Of a stretch of 64,000 nt of DNA, positions 48,955 through 57,684 are shown one piece after another; position 1 is the first letter of the stretch; every line of letters begins with the position of its first letter. The notes under the pieces were generated by a model that was not told where the DNA came from, made no database searches, and saw nothing but the letters and a program-made list of their open reading frames with translations. The translations under genes and the position numbers were made by a program. Source of the stretch: JBKEDS01 sp047975545. Its GTDB lineage: Bacteria; Bacteroidota; Bacteroidia; Flavobacteriales; Flavobacteriaceae. Location of the stretch: assembly GCA_047975545.1 (NCBI GenBank), contig JBKEDS010000013.1, positions 36,493 to 100,492 on the forward strand, read 5' to 3'.

Positions 48955-50211
48955 ATGCAAATTTTTAAGTTTGGCGGGGCATCGGTAAAAGATGCTAATG
49001 GCGTAAAAAATATGGTGTCGGTTTTGCAATATACCGGGTATAAAAATACGCTTATAGTAATATCGGCAATGGGCAAAACCACCAATGCGCTGGAGCGTGT
49101 GGTTAAAAACTATTTTGAAAACAAGCCCGAATTAAACAGTTCGCTACAAGCGGTTATTGGGTATCATAACCAAATTGTTTTAGGTTTATTTGAAGATGAA
49201 AAACATGTTGTTTTTTCAAAAATCTCAATACTTTTTGATGAATTAAGAGCATTTTTAAAAACCAATACGCCCACCGATTATAATTTTGTTTACGACCAAA
49301 TTGTTGGCTACGGCGAGTTGGTTTCAACCCAAATTATTAGCGCATATTTAAACCACGTTGGCCTGCAAAACAATTGGTTGGATGTGCGAACGCTTATAAA
49401 AACCGATAGCAACCATAGGCGTGCCAACGTAAATTGGAGCGAAACCCAAGACTGTGTTTCGGCACAAATAAATACATCAATCTTAACTATTACCCAAGGC
49501 TTTTTGGGCAGCGATGCCAACAACCATACAACTACCTTGGGGCGTGAGGGCAGCGATTATTCTGCCGCTATTTTGGCCTATTGCTTAAACGCCCAAAGCC
49601 TTACCATTTGGAAGGATGTTGCGGGCGTGCTAAATGCCGACCCCCGTTATTTTGAACAGGCGCAATTGCTTAACAAAATAAGTTATCGCGAGGCCATAGA
49701 ACTGGCGTTTTATGGAGCTTCGGTTATTCACCCCAAAACCCTTCAGCCCTTGCAACAAAAGGAAATACCGCTATTTGTTAAATCGTTTTTAAACCCGCAA
49801 GCCCCAGGTACGAAAATAAGCAAGGACAGTATGCTGGAACCTATGTTGCCTTGCTTTATAGCTAAGGGAAACTTGGTGCTAATTTCGTTGTCGTCATTAG
49901 ATTTTTCATATATTATAGAAGAAAATATCAGTGCTATTTTTGCCCTGCTTGGCCAATACAAAATGAAGGTCGAGGTTATCCAAAACTCGGCCATTAGCTT
50001 TTCGGTTTGCGTTGAGGACCTTTTTAACAATATTGAGCCTTTACTGCTTCATTTAAATGAAAAATTTAAAATAAACCTTCATAAAAACGTATCGTTATTT
50101 ACCATTAGGCATTATACCGACCAAGCCATTAAACAAATAGAACAAGGCAAAACCATTTTGCTAAAGCAATTAACCGCCGAAACCTTTCAGGTGGTTTGCA
50201 AAACGCCTTAA
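48955..50211 (+). CDS. Aspartate kinase
   Basis: Phosphorylates L-aspartate in the first step towards lysine, threonine and methionine. The ATG at 48955 (MQIFKFGGASVKDANG) is preferred over the in-frame TTG at 48931. The kinase domain shows KFGGASV (residues 4-10), TLGREGSDYSAAILA (about 193-207) and the Asp of WKDVAGVLNADPR. The C-terminal region (about 285-418) is a regulatory ACT-like part, somewhat degenerate. It is monofunctional, so a separate homoserine dehydrogenase is expected elsewhere. Confidence 0.93.
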   Translation: MQIFKFGGASVKDANGVKNMVSVLQYTGYKNTLIVISAMGKTTNALERVVKNYFENKPELNSSLQAVIGYHNQIVLGLFEDEKHVVFSKISILFDELRAFLKTNTPTDYNFVYDQIVGYGELVSTQIISAYLNHVGLQNNWLDVRTLIKTDSNHRRANVNWSETQDCVSAQINTSILTITQGFLGSDANNHTTTLGREGSDYSAAILAYCLNAQSLTIWKDVAGVLNADPRYFEQAQLLNKISYREAIELAFYGASVIHPKTLQPLQQKEIPLFVKSFLNPQAPGTKISKDSMLEPMLPCFIAKGNLVLISLSSLDFSYIIEENISAIFALLGQYKMKVEVIQNSAISFSVCVEDLFNNIEPLLLHLNEKFKINLHKNVSLFTIRHYTDQAIKQIEQGKTILLKQLTAETFQVVCKTP

Positions 50212-50317
50212 ATCTCGTACGCGAACCCCGCCTTTTAATATAAAACGTTAAATTTCAATAAAATATCATTTCAATAATACATGCCGACTAACTAAACAAT
50301 TTTGTACATTTACGGGC

Positions 50318-52150
50318 ATGACCAAACAACAAAAAACAGGATTGGTAACCGCTAAGGAAGTCGCTAAGGCCATAAATATAGATAACTATGGCTTTATAGG
50401 GACTTTTGTGGGATGGCTGCTTATGAAAGTGCTTAAAATATCGACCCTTAATAAAATTTATAACCGCAACAAGCACCTGGGCGACCTTACGTTTTTAAAT
50501 GCGCTTTTAAACGATTTCCAGATTAAGTTTGAAATCCCGGAAGAGGACCTAAAACGCTTGCCCAGGGAGGGTGCCTATATTACCATATCCAACCATCCGC
50601 TTGGTGGTATAGACGGTATTTTGTTGTTAAAGTTAATGCTGGAACAACGGCAAGATTTTAAAATTATAGCTAATTTTTTATTGCAGCGCATTGAACCGCT
50701 AAAGCCTTATGTTATGCCCGTAAACCCGTTTGAGGACCGTAAGGACGTAAAATCGAGCATTGCGGGTTTTAAAAATGCCATTTTGCATTTAAGGGAAGGG
50801 CATCCGCTTGGTATTTTTCCGGCAGGCGAGGTATCCACCTACCGTGACGGCAAATTGGTAGTGGACCGCCCATGGGAAGAAGCCGCCATAAAACTAATAA
50901 AAAAAGCCGAAGTTCCGGTAGTACCCATTTATTTCCACGCCAAAAACAGCAAACTGTTTTACAAACTATCGAAAATTAGCGATACCCTGCGTACCGCCAA
51001 ATTACCTTCGGAACTGTTAACGCAAAAACACCGGGTTATAAAGGTTAGGATAGGCCGCCCCATTTCGGTAGCCGACCAAAGCGAATTTACGTCTATCGAT
51101 GGGTTTTCCGATTTTTTAAGGCGAAAAACCTATATCCTATCCAACGCTTTCGACCCCAAGCCCAAAATACTCAATAATTTATCGTCGAGCCTAAAAACAC
51201 CAAAACTCCCAAAAAGTATTGTAACGCCAATAGATTCCGAAATTATGGCGCAAGAAGTTGAAGCGCTTAGGCAGGACGATTCCCGGCTTTTAATTAGCAA
51301 AAACTATGAGGTTTTTTTAGCCGAATCGGTTAAAATACCCAATATTTTGCGGGAAATTGGCCGCCTGCGCGAAATTACCTTTCGCGAAGTGGGCGAAGGC
51401 ACCAACGAAGCCATAGATTTGGACCATTTTGACGAGTACTACCACCACATGTTCCTGTGGGACAACGACAACCAACTTATTGCGGGCGCTTACCGTATGG
51501 GCATGGGGTCTGCCATTTTTAAACAGTACGGTATAGACGGGTTTTACTTGCAGGATTTATTTAGGTTCGAACCGGAATTATATAAAATGATGAGCCAGTC
51601 CATAGAAATGGGCCGTGCCTTTATTATTAAGGATTACCAACAAAAACCCATGCCCTTGTTTTTGCTCTGGAAAGGTATTGTGCACACCACCCTGCGTTTT
51701 CCCGAACACAAATATCTTATAGGCGGGGTTAGCATAAGCAACCAATTTTCCAACTTTTCAAAGTCGTTAATGATAGAGTTTATGAAATCGCATTACTACG
51801 ACCCCTATATAGCACAGTACGTACATCCTAAAAAAGAATTTAAGGTAAAGTTGAAGGATGCCGACAAGGATTTTGTTTTTGACGAAACCGAAGCCGATTT
51901 AAACAAATTTGATAAACTTATAGACGAGGTGGAACCCGGTGCATTGCGCCTGCCCGTGCTGCTAAAAAAGTACATAAAACAAAATGCCAAATTGGTAGCC
52001 TTTAACGTGGACCCGCTGTTTAACAATGCGGTGGACGGCCTTATGTACATTAAAATTGCCGACTTGCCCGAAAGTACCGTACGCCCCGTTATGGAAGAAT
52101 TTCAAGCCGAACTGGAACGCAAGTTTATGGGGAACGGGGAGGAGGAGTAA
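50318..52150 (+). CDS. Bifunctional PlsC-GNAT acyltransferase (OlsF-like)
   Basis: A 610-residue fusion. The N-terminal half (about 60-290) is a lysophospholipid-type acyltransferase with SNHPLGGIDG (His93, Asp99, an H-X5-D variant seen in hemolysin-like acyltransferases) and FPAGEVSTY (about 168-176). The C-terminal half (about 335-605) is an OlsB-like N-acyltransferase (EITFREVGEGTNEAIDLDHF, EYYHHMFLWD, MGRAFI). In Serratia and Flavobacterium such a fusion, OlsF, makes ornithine lipid; related enzymes make glycine and glycylserine lipids. The acceptor amino acid here is not determined. Single gene. Confidence 0.85.
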   Translation: MTKQQKTGLVTAKEVAKAINIDNYGFIGTFVGWLLMKVLKISTLNKIYNRNKHLGDLTFLNALLNDFQIKFEIPEEDLKRLPREGAYITISNHPLGGIDGILLLKLMLEQRQDFKIIANFLLQRIEPLKPYVMPVNPFEDRKDVKSSIAGFKNAILHLREGHPLGIFPAGEVSTYRDGKLVVDRPWEEAAIKLIKKAEVPVVPIYFHAKNSKLFYKLSKISDTLRTAKLPSELLTQKHRVIKVRIGRPISVADQSEFTSIDGFSDFLRRKTYILSNAFDPKPKILNNLSSSLKTPKLPKSIVTPIDSEIMAQEVEALRQDDSRLLISKNYEVFLAESVKIPNILREIGRLREITFREVGEGTNEAIDLDHFDEYYHHMFLWDNDNQLIAGAYRMGMGSAIFKQYGIDGFYLQDLFRFEPELYKMMSQSIEMGRAFIIKDYQQKPMPLFLLWKGIVHTTLRFPEHKYLIGGVSISNQFSNFSKSLMIEFMKSHYYDPYIAQYVHPKKEFKVKLKDADKDFVFDETEADLNKFDKLIDEVEPGALRLPVLLKKYIKQNAKLVAFNVDPLFNNAVDGLMYIKIADLPESTVRPVMEEFQAELERKFMGNGEEE

Positions 52151-52234
52151 ACATCGTTTGCGGTAAAGATGAATAATTTAAATTTATAATAGGCAAGATG
52201 CTCCACCTTGTTCAACATAATAAAAAGATTGGTC

Positions 52235-52343
52235 TTGTCATCCTGAACGCCTGTGCTGAGCAAGGTTAAAGCGAAGTGAAGAATCTCAAAAAAAGCATCT
52301 ATTATAAAAATGATGAGATTTCTCGACTTCGCTCGAAATGACA
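52235..52343. repeat. Palindromic repeat (TGTCATCCTGA ... GAAATGACA)
   Basis: Outer arms TGTCAT and ATGACA, inner arms GAATCTC (52280-52286) and GAGATTTCTC, plus the GTGCTGAGCAAGG core. Same family as 31262-31352. It fills much of the 237-bp gap before the TM2 gene stop. Confidence 0.75.
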
Positions 52344-52387
52344 GAAACTACACTTTATTAGGCAACTTCTTTGTTTTTACCTATACC

Positions 52388-52885
52388 TTAAAACCAAGGT
52401 TTTTTACCAACTTGGTAGGTTTGGTAAAAATCGTCATCGGATTTTGTTAGGTAGATGATGCCTTCTATTAAGCCTATTGTGCCTGGAATCCAAACAAAGA
52501 ATAGCCCAATACCAATACAGGATAATAATATGGATAGCAAAGTTACACCTAAGAGAATACCGCCTTCTTTGGTATATCCTAAAATAAACTTGTGAGCACC
52601 TAAGCCCCCTAAGAAAATACCCAAAAGCCCCGCCAATACCTTTTTATTGTCGGTGCTGTTCCCGGAAAATGTTTCTTTGGCGTTATTAACAAACTCATTT
52701 GTGGTATCTTTTACGTCATCGGCAAATTCTTTGGTCGATTCTTTTGCTTCTTTAGCAAAATCCTTGGCTTTTTCTTTTGCGTCATCGGCAAAATCTTCAA
52801 CTTTATCTACGGCCTTTTTTACGCTTTCCTTTGCGTCGCCTAATTTTTCGTTTAGGTCGTCGCTTAAACTTTTCTCGTCTGACAT
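52388..52885 (-). CDS. TM2 domain protein with amphipathic N-terminal coil
   Basis: A 165-residue protein. The first 75 residues are charged and helical with a repeated KEKAKDFAKEAKESTKEFAD pattern, similar to LEA/YtxH-like stress proteins. The C-terminal TM2 domain (about 82-150) has two membrane helices with KKVLAGLLGIFLGGLGAHKF, LGYTKEGGILLG and IGLFFVWIPGTIGLIEGIIY. Function is unknown; the TM2 call is firm. Confidence 0.88.
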   Translation of the reverse strand: MSDEKSLSDDLNEKLGDAKESVKKAVDKVEDFADDAKEKAKDFAKEAKESTKEFADDVKDTTNEFVNNAKETFSGNSTDNKKVLAGLLGIFLGGLGAHKFILGYTKEGGILLGVTLLSILLSCIGIGLFFVWIPGTIGLIEGIIYLTKSDDDFYQTYQVGKKPWF

Positions 52886-52999
52886 GTTTTTTGTGTTTTT
52901 CTTTGGTTAAGGGCTAAAGGTATAAAAAAAAAAGGATTTGTTTTTAAAAACTTACATTCTTTACCAACAAAAAATATTTTAGCCCAATTTATAGGAATA

Positions 53000-53371
53000 T
53001 TACACATGTTGGTCTATTAAAATAGTATTGCCATCGGGGTCTTGTAGCATAATACTTGCCGGGCCAGAGGTGTTTTCGTTGGTTTCGCTTAGTAACGACA
53101 CGTTGTTGTGTTTTAAATGTTTTTGAATGGTTCTAACATCATCAAACGTATCCAATAGTTTGGCGTTTTCGTCCCAACCCGGGTTAAAGGTTAGTATATT
53201 GCCCTGAAACATGCCTTGAAACAGGCCAATAAGGGCGTTGCCGTTTTTCATAATTAAATAGTTTACATCGAAACTGCCCGCAAATACCGTAAACCCTAAT
53301 GTTTCGTAAAATGTTTTTGAAGTTTTTAAATCCTTCACATTTAAACTTGTTGAAAATGCGCCTAAATTCAT
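53000..53371 (-). CDS. VOC family (glyoxalase/bleomycin resistance-like) protein
   Basis: A 123-residue protein with two beta-alpha-beta-beta-beta units. SLNVKDLKTSKTFYETLGFTV (residues 8-28) and the C-terminal SIMLQDPDGNTILIDQ (about 106-121) are the diagnostic segments. The metal ligands are incomplete by eye, so it may be a non-glyoxalase member. It lies in a minus-strand group with the DUF1801 and dehydrogenase genes. Confidence 0.88.
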   Translation of the reverse strand: MNLGAFSTSLNVKDLKTSKTFYETLGFTVFAGSFDVNYLIMKNGNALIGLFQGMFQGNILTFNPGWDENAKLLDTFDDVRTIQKHLKHNNVSLLSETNENTSGPASIMLQDPDGNTILIDQHV

Positions 53372-53418
53372 GTTGTGTGTTTTTTGGTTTATATGTTATG
53401 TCCTAATAAAGCAGGGAA

Positions 53419-53877
53419 CTATTTCTTTTTAAAATTACTTTCGTAAACCGCTATCCATTGTTGTACCGATAGCTTTGTGGCAAGCTCGCCAAGCAATTGG
53501 TACGGAATATCATTTAAGTATTTAAAGCGCACACAACTTTTGCCCATATTTAATTTGCGCTTGCTGTATTTTGGGTACTCGGCAACAAACCAATTATAAA
53601 GTTCGGGAATGGCGTAAATACCCATGTGATAAAAATTAATCGAGTTTTTTTGCGATGCAATACCCATAAACGGTAGTGGGTCGCTGGGCTTACAATGGTA
53701 GCCCTTGGGGTATATGCTATGTGGTACATAATACCCGAACATACCGTATTGTATGCCTTCCTGAAAGCCTTCGGGAAGGTTTTTGTTTATAATATCGCGT
53801 AATTTGCTAAAGGCTTCTTGGCGCTCTTTGGGAATTTGGCTAATATAATCTTCGGGCGAATTGGCTTGGTATTGCAT
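53419..53877 (-). CDS. DUF1801 domain-containing protein
   Basis: A 152-residue cytoplasmic protein of the YdhG/DUF1801 type. Characteristic parts are YISQIPKERQEAFSKLRDII (residues 11-30), EGIQYGMFGYYVP and the C-terminal GKSCVRFKYLNDIPYQLLGEL. The function is not established; relatives have been linked to iron or frataxin-like roles. It ends a short minus-strand group, 15 bp after the dehydrogenase stop. Confidence 0.85.
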   Translation of the reverse strand: MQYQANSPEDYISQIPKERQEAFSKLRDIINKNLPEGFQEGIQYGMFGYYVPHSIYPKGYHCKPSDPLPFMGIASQKNSINFYHMGIYAIPELYNWFVAEYPKYSKRKLNMGKSCVRFKYLNDIPYQLLGELATKLSVQQWIAVYESNFKKK

Positions 53878-53892
53878 GTTTCAGGTTTGGGG

Positions 53893-54828
53893 TTAACAAA
53901 ACTTTTCTTTTATTTTATCGACTATGGTTTGGGCCAATTTTTCTTTGCTTTCTACCGTCCAGCCTGCAATATGGGGCGTTAACAGTACGTTTTGGGCTTG
54001 TATTAAATATTGAAATGCTTCGGGCATATCGGCAGAAAATAACGATTCGAACGAGGTTTTTTCATATTCCAGAACATCTAACCCAGCGCCTAATATTTTA
54101 CCCGATTTTAAGGCTTCTACCAAATCTTGCGTTACCACGCTTTTGCCCCGCGCCGTGTTAATAAGCCAGAACGGTTTTGCAAACGCATTGATAAATTTGG
54201 TGTTTACCATATTAACGGTTAAGGGTGTTTGTGGCGTGTGCAGGCTTAGCACATCGCTGCGTTGTTGTAGTTCGGCAAGGCCAACTTGTTTGCTGTTTTG
54301 GTCTGCCACGCCGTCTTTTATATCGTAGCACAACACCTCAACATCAAACCCTTGCAGTTTTTTTGCAAATGCCTTGCCCATATTGCCGTACCCTATAATA
54401 CCAACGGTTTTGCCGTCGAGCTCGATACCCCGATTGGCCTCGCGCAGCCATTGGCCGTGGCGTACTTCTTGGTCGGCTTTGTTTAATTTATTAAAAAGCG
54501 ATAGCACCATGCCCAAGGCCTGCTCGCCAACGGCATTGCGGTTGCCTTCGGGGGCGGCAATTAGGGTAATTCCTTTTTTTTGGGCATAATCGCAATCTAT
54601 GTTTTCGAGGCCCGCACCAACTCGGCCAATAAATTTTAACATGGTAGCCGCATCGAGAAATTGTTGGTCTATGGTAAACCTACTGCGGATTATAATGCCG
54701 TGGTAATGGTGTATTTTGGTTTCAATATCGGTTTTTGAAGATGTATAATCTTCGTGGTTTACAAAGCCTAAATCGGTTAATTGGTTTATTAGTAAAGGGT
54801 GATTGCTGTCTAAATGAAGTATTTTCAC
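53893..54828 (-). CDS. D-isomer-specific 2-hydroxyacid dehydrogenase
   Basis: A 311-residue NAD-dependent dehydrogenase related to phosphoglycerate dehydrogenase. The dinucleotide motif is GIIGYGNMGKAFAKKL (about residues 143-158). Catalytic Arg, Glu and His lie in LINTARGKSVV, GAGLDVLEYE and LLTPHIAGWT. It lacks the ACT domain of long SerA forms. The specific substrate is unknown; glyoxylate, hydroxypyruvate or 3-phosphoglycerate are options. Confidence 0.9.
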   Translation of the reverse strand: MKILHLDSNHPLLINQLTDLGFVNHEDYTSSKTDIETKIHHYHGIIIRSRFTIDQQFLDAATMLKFIGRVGAGLENIDCDYAQKKGITLIAAPEGNRNAVGEQALGMVLSLFNKLNKADQEVRHGQWLREANRGIELDGKTVGIIGYGNMGKAFAKKLQGFDVEVLCYDIKDGVADQNSKQVGLAELQQRSDVLSLHTPQTPLTVNMVNTKFINAFAKPFWLINTARGKSVVTQDLVEALKSGKILGAGLDVLEYEKTSFESLFSADMPEAFQYLIQAQNVLLTPHIAGWTVESKEKLAQTIVDKIKEKFC

Positions 54829-55191
54829 ATGAATAAATTTAAGTTAAATATTTAATTTTAAGCTTATTAAATAACACAGCAAAAAACCGAAAGATTACTG
54901 TCTGTTGTTTTTATTCATGACCTTTTGTGGAGGCCTTAACCTTGGCTTTGCTAAATCCCTCAATGAGGGTTTCATGTGTTAATATTTATTGTTTTTTGTC
55001 ACACTTCGTCAAGCTCAGTGCGGGCATGGAACACCAAAATTAACATTCTGCTGTGTGATTAAAACTTAATAATGGGTGTTTCATTTTAAAAAGTTGCGTA
55101 TTAAATTTATTTTAAAAACCCGTTTGCGTAAATTCACTTCTACTTCAAATTTATAAATTTTAATTATTTTAAACATGCCCCAAGGCCAACC
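54829..55191. other. Gene-free stretch filled mainly by composite repeat
   Basis: 363 bp between the dehydrogenase and dgt. Composite repeat family B takes 54905-55090; the rest is AT-rich with nothing recognisable. Confidence 0.75.
54905..55090 (+). repeat. Composite repeat family B, fullest copy
   Basis: About 185 bp made of three modules in order: CCTTTTGTGGAGGCCTTAAC to CCTCAATGAGGG; TTCATGTGTTAATATTTATT; and CACTTCGTCAAGCTCAGTG, CATGGAACACC, CTGCTGTGTGATT, ATGGGTGTTTCATTT. Other sites carry only one or two of these modules. Confidence 0.8.
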
Positions 55192-56532
55192 TTAAAAGCG
55201 GATGCCCTGTATTTTTTTATACTCCAAAATAGCTTTGCTATCGGATAATAACGACACATAATAGCAAACCCCCGATAAACGTTGGTAAAGGCTTGCATTT
55301 GCGGTTTGTAGGTTTTTGGGCAGGCTTTTTAAAATAAGTTTATCGTAGTTGGATGCCGTACCGTTAAAGCTGTTGTTTACCGCTTTGGTGTAGGTGCTTA
55401 ACAGCGTGTTTATAAGGCCGTAGCCTGCAATTTCCTTGTCCACGACTTCTTGCGATTGGTAAATGTTTTCAATGCTTATTTTAATAATATCGTTTATTTG
55501 GGCTTGATACTTGCTTTTTTCCAAGAGCGAACAATTAAAATTGCCGTTTAAAATGGCGGTTTCGTTGTCCATAAAAATGGTAACGGCCTCATTAATAAGC
55601 GTACCTATTGCCAAGGCGCGCAAATAGCCAATGCGGTCCTTTTTGGTGGAAAGGGCATAGTAGTTTTCGGGTTTTATGGTGTCCCGTATAATTTTTGAAA
55701 GGTATTCCAAGGCGTATTCTTCTTGGATTAAACCAAGGTTTATACCGTCCTCGAAATCTATAATGGTATAACAAATATCGTCGGCAGCCTCAACCAAAAA
55801 AGCCAACGGATGGCGGGCATAACTTATATCTGTAGAGCTTCGGCTTATTAAGCCGAGTTCGGCAGCCACGTCAATAAAAGCCTCTTTTTCGCTTTGGAAC
55901 ACCCCATATTTTTTATCGGCTATGTGCGGTGTCGGCTTTTTGGGCAGCGATTCCTTGGGGTATTTGGTGAAGGCGCCAAGAGTGGCATAGCTTAGGCGCA
56001 GTCCGCCTTGGCGGCCGTTGCGGCTTTCGGTAAGGATTTTAAAGCCGTTGGCATTGCCCTCGAAATCGCATAGGTCTTGGTATTCCTTATCGGTTAGGTT
56101 GTTTTTGTAGGTTTGGCCTTGTCCTGTTTTAAAAAATTGGCCTATGGCCTTTTCGCCCGAGTGCCCAAAGGGTGGATTGCCTATATCGTGCGCCAGGGCG
56201 GCAGCGGCAACAATGGCGCCAAAATCGTTAATTTGGTAACCGTGTTCGTGTTGCAAATGGGGGTGTTTTTCCAGTATTTTTTCGCCTACCCGCCTACCCA
56301 GCGAGCGCCCCACGACGCTTACTTCCAAGCTGTGGGTTAACCGGGTGTGGGCAAAATCGGTTTGCGATAGGGGGATTACCTGCGTTTTGTCCTGTAAACT
56401 CCTAAATTCGGAGGAAAAAATAATACGGTCGTAATCTACCTCGAAGCCCAATCGGGTTTCGTCCTGTTCTTTTCGTAATCGTTTATTGGTATCGCCTTGG
56501 CGTTTTAAGGATAGTAGCTGTTCCCAGTTCAT
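55192..56532 (-). CDS. dgt: dGTP triphosphohydrolase (dGTPase-like HD protein)
   Basis: HD-superfamily enzyme hydrolysing dGTP or other dNTPs to nucleoside and triphosphate. The ATG at 56532 (MNWEQLLSLKRQGD, 446 residues) is preferred; the open frame extends to 56625 without family resemblance. Motifs: RSLQDKTQVIPL, HTRLTHSLEVS (first His), AHDIGNPPFGHSGE (the HD pair), and a distal Asp in FLVEAADDICYT. The length fits the long dGTPase type. Confidence 0.92.
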   Translation of the reverse strand: MNWEQLLSLKRQGDTNKRLRKEQDETRLGFEVDYDRIIFSSEFRSLQDKTQVIPLSQTDFAHTRLTHSLEVSVVGRSLGRRVGEKILEKHPHLQHEHGYQINDFGAIVAAAALAHDIGNPPFGHSGEKAIGQFFKTGQGQTYKNNLTDKEYQDLCDFEGNANGFKILTESRNGRQGGLRLSYATLGAFTKYPKESLPKKPTPHIADKKYGVFQSEKEAFIDVAAELGLISRSSTDISYARHPLAFLVEAADDICYTIIDFEDGINLGLIQEEYALEYLSKIIRDTIKPENYYALSTKKDRIGYLRALAIGTLINEAVTIFMDNETAILNGNFNCSLLEKSKYQAQINDIIKISIENIYQSQEVVDKEIAGYGLINTLLSTYTKAVNNSFNGTASNYDKLILKSLPKNLQTANASLYQRLSGVCYYVSLLSDSKAILEYKKIQGIRF

Positions 56533-57022
56533 TGTTAAAAATTGAGGTGGCAAGATACTTAATTTAAGTAGAATTTTAGGCTTTATTTTGGGATGATACC
56601 GGGCAAGCCCATACTTTTTCCGCAAAGATAATTTTACTAAAAACTATTTGGTTCTCGAAAGTAAAACACTATTTTCCGTAGAAAACGCAGATATGCGCAG
56701 AGGAACTTTCGCCCAAAAGGGTGAAAGAACATTGGTAAAAATCAGCGACGTCTGAGGGAGAAACAACTATTAATGAATGCGTGAATATTTAATAAGGTAA
56801 AACTCAAAAATTTATAAAAACGATTCGTTTTTAGTGACTGAAATAGAAGATAAATGCTCAAATATTTAGATGTTTAAAGTATGATTTTACCTTGTGGGAC
56901 GATATATCATATTTGTACCAGTCTTAACATTTCGGTAACCTTAACATTATAATTCCTTAAAGTTTAGCTAACACACTTAGAAAACAAAATAATTTTCTTT
57001 GCTTCACATTAAAATATTTTTT
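56533..57022. other. Upstream region of the small exported protein
   Basis: 490 bp. Near 56704-56731 a short hairpin (CTTTCGCCC / GGGTGAAAG) is visible without a T-run. The last 100 bp hold a phased TTAAC-type array and a -7 element (56924-57001). No gene is seen. Confidence 0.6.
56924..57001 (+). promoter_or_regulatory. Phased-repeat promoter 1 (OmpR/PhoB-type candidate)
   Basis: Pentamers at 11-bp steps: TTAAC 56924, GTAAC 56935, ATTAT 56946 (weak), TTAAA 56957, CTAAC 56968. An extra TTAAC is at 56941. The -7-like TTTCTTTG starts at 56994, 26 bp after the start of the last pentamer. Drives the gene at 57023. Confidence 0.55.
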
Positions 57023-57409
57023 ATGAAATTTCTTTTGGTTTTCGCCTTGTTGTGTACTTCGGCTCTTGGTTTTGCCCAAAATACGGGTATAATTGTTGGG
57101 AAAATAACCGATGAAGAAGTGGCTAACGCCCCTTTGGTACTGGCCAATATTAACATTAAAGGCACTAAAATAGAAACCAATACCGACCAAACCGGCTTGT
57201 TTGCTCTTGAAAATCTTGAAGCTGGCAATTACGTTTTGGTTTGTAGTTTTTTGGGTTATAAAAACAAGGAAATTAATGTACACGTTGATGCCCTAACGCC
57301 TTTGGAAATTAATATTGCGCTAACCGCCAATACCATTTCGTTAACCGATTTGGCCGCCATTACAAGTATTGTGCAAAAAGAGGAAGCCACTACAAAAGTC
57401 TTAAACTAA
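57023..57409 (+). CDS. Orphan carboxypeptidase-D-like regulatory module, exported
   Basis: 128 residues: signal peptide (MKFLLVFALLCTSALGFAQ) and a single beta-sandwich module (about 22-105: GIIVGKITDEEVANAPLVLA, TDQTGLFALENLEAGNYVLV, CSFLGYKNKEI) followed by a short tail. It is related to the N-terminal module of the TonB-dependent receptor encoded next (GSVVGKLTDKE, SDIDGLYSLEYLDPGAYTL) but has no plug or barrel. The ATG at 57023 gives the signal peptide. Either a degenerate receptor remnant or a free accessory module; the phased promoter suggests it is expressed with the receptor. Confidence 0.8.
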   Translation: MKFLLVFALLCTSALGFAQNTGIIVGKITDEEVANAPLVLANINIKGTKIETNTDQTGLFALENLEAGNYVLVCSFLGYKNKEINVHVDALTPLEINIALTANTISLTDLAAITSIVQKEEATTKVLN

Positions 57410-57549
57410 TAAAAGGTAATTTTCGGGGCTATCCACCATTACTTTCAATTTTTTAAATTATCTGTTTCCAATAGATTGCTACTTTGGTCGCAAGCATATT
57501 TGCCCTGTTGTTAAGAAGCCCAAAACTGTATTCAAATATTAAAAACAGC

Positions 57550-57659
57550 TTTACGGTTATTTAAGCTCCGCTTAACTTTCCTTAACATTACCGTAACCCT
57601 TTTATCACCATAGCTTAACTTAAACGTAACGCTTCGTTTACAAACGCTATCGTTATTTG
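57550..57659 (+). promoter_or_regulatory. Phased-repeat promoter 2 (OmpR/PhoB-type candidate)
   Basis: Pentamers at 10-11-bp steps: TTTAC 57550, TTAAG 57561, TTAAC 57572, TTAAC 57582, GTAAC 57593, ATCAC 57604, TTAAC 57615, GTAAC 57626, TTTAC 57637. The -7-like GTTATTTG starts at 57652, 26 bp after the GTAAC at 57626. Drives the receptor gene at 57685. Confidence 0.6.
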
Positions 57660-57684
57660 CAGCGTGATAAAAACTAAAATTATA

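Noticed and set aside
57023..57409. Recent duplication of the downstream receptor's 5' end
   Set aside because: The two modules are similar at protein level only; their DNA differs throughout, so a fresh duplication or assembly artefact is unlikely.
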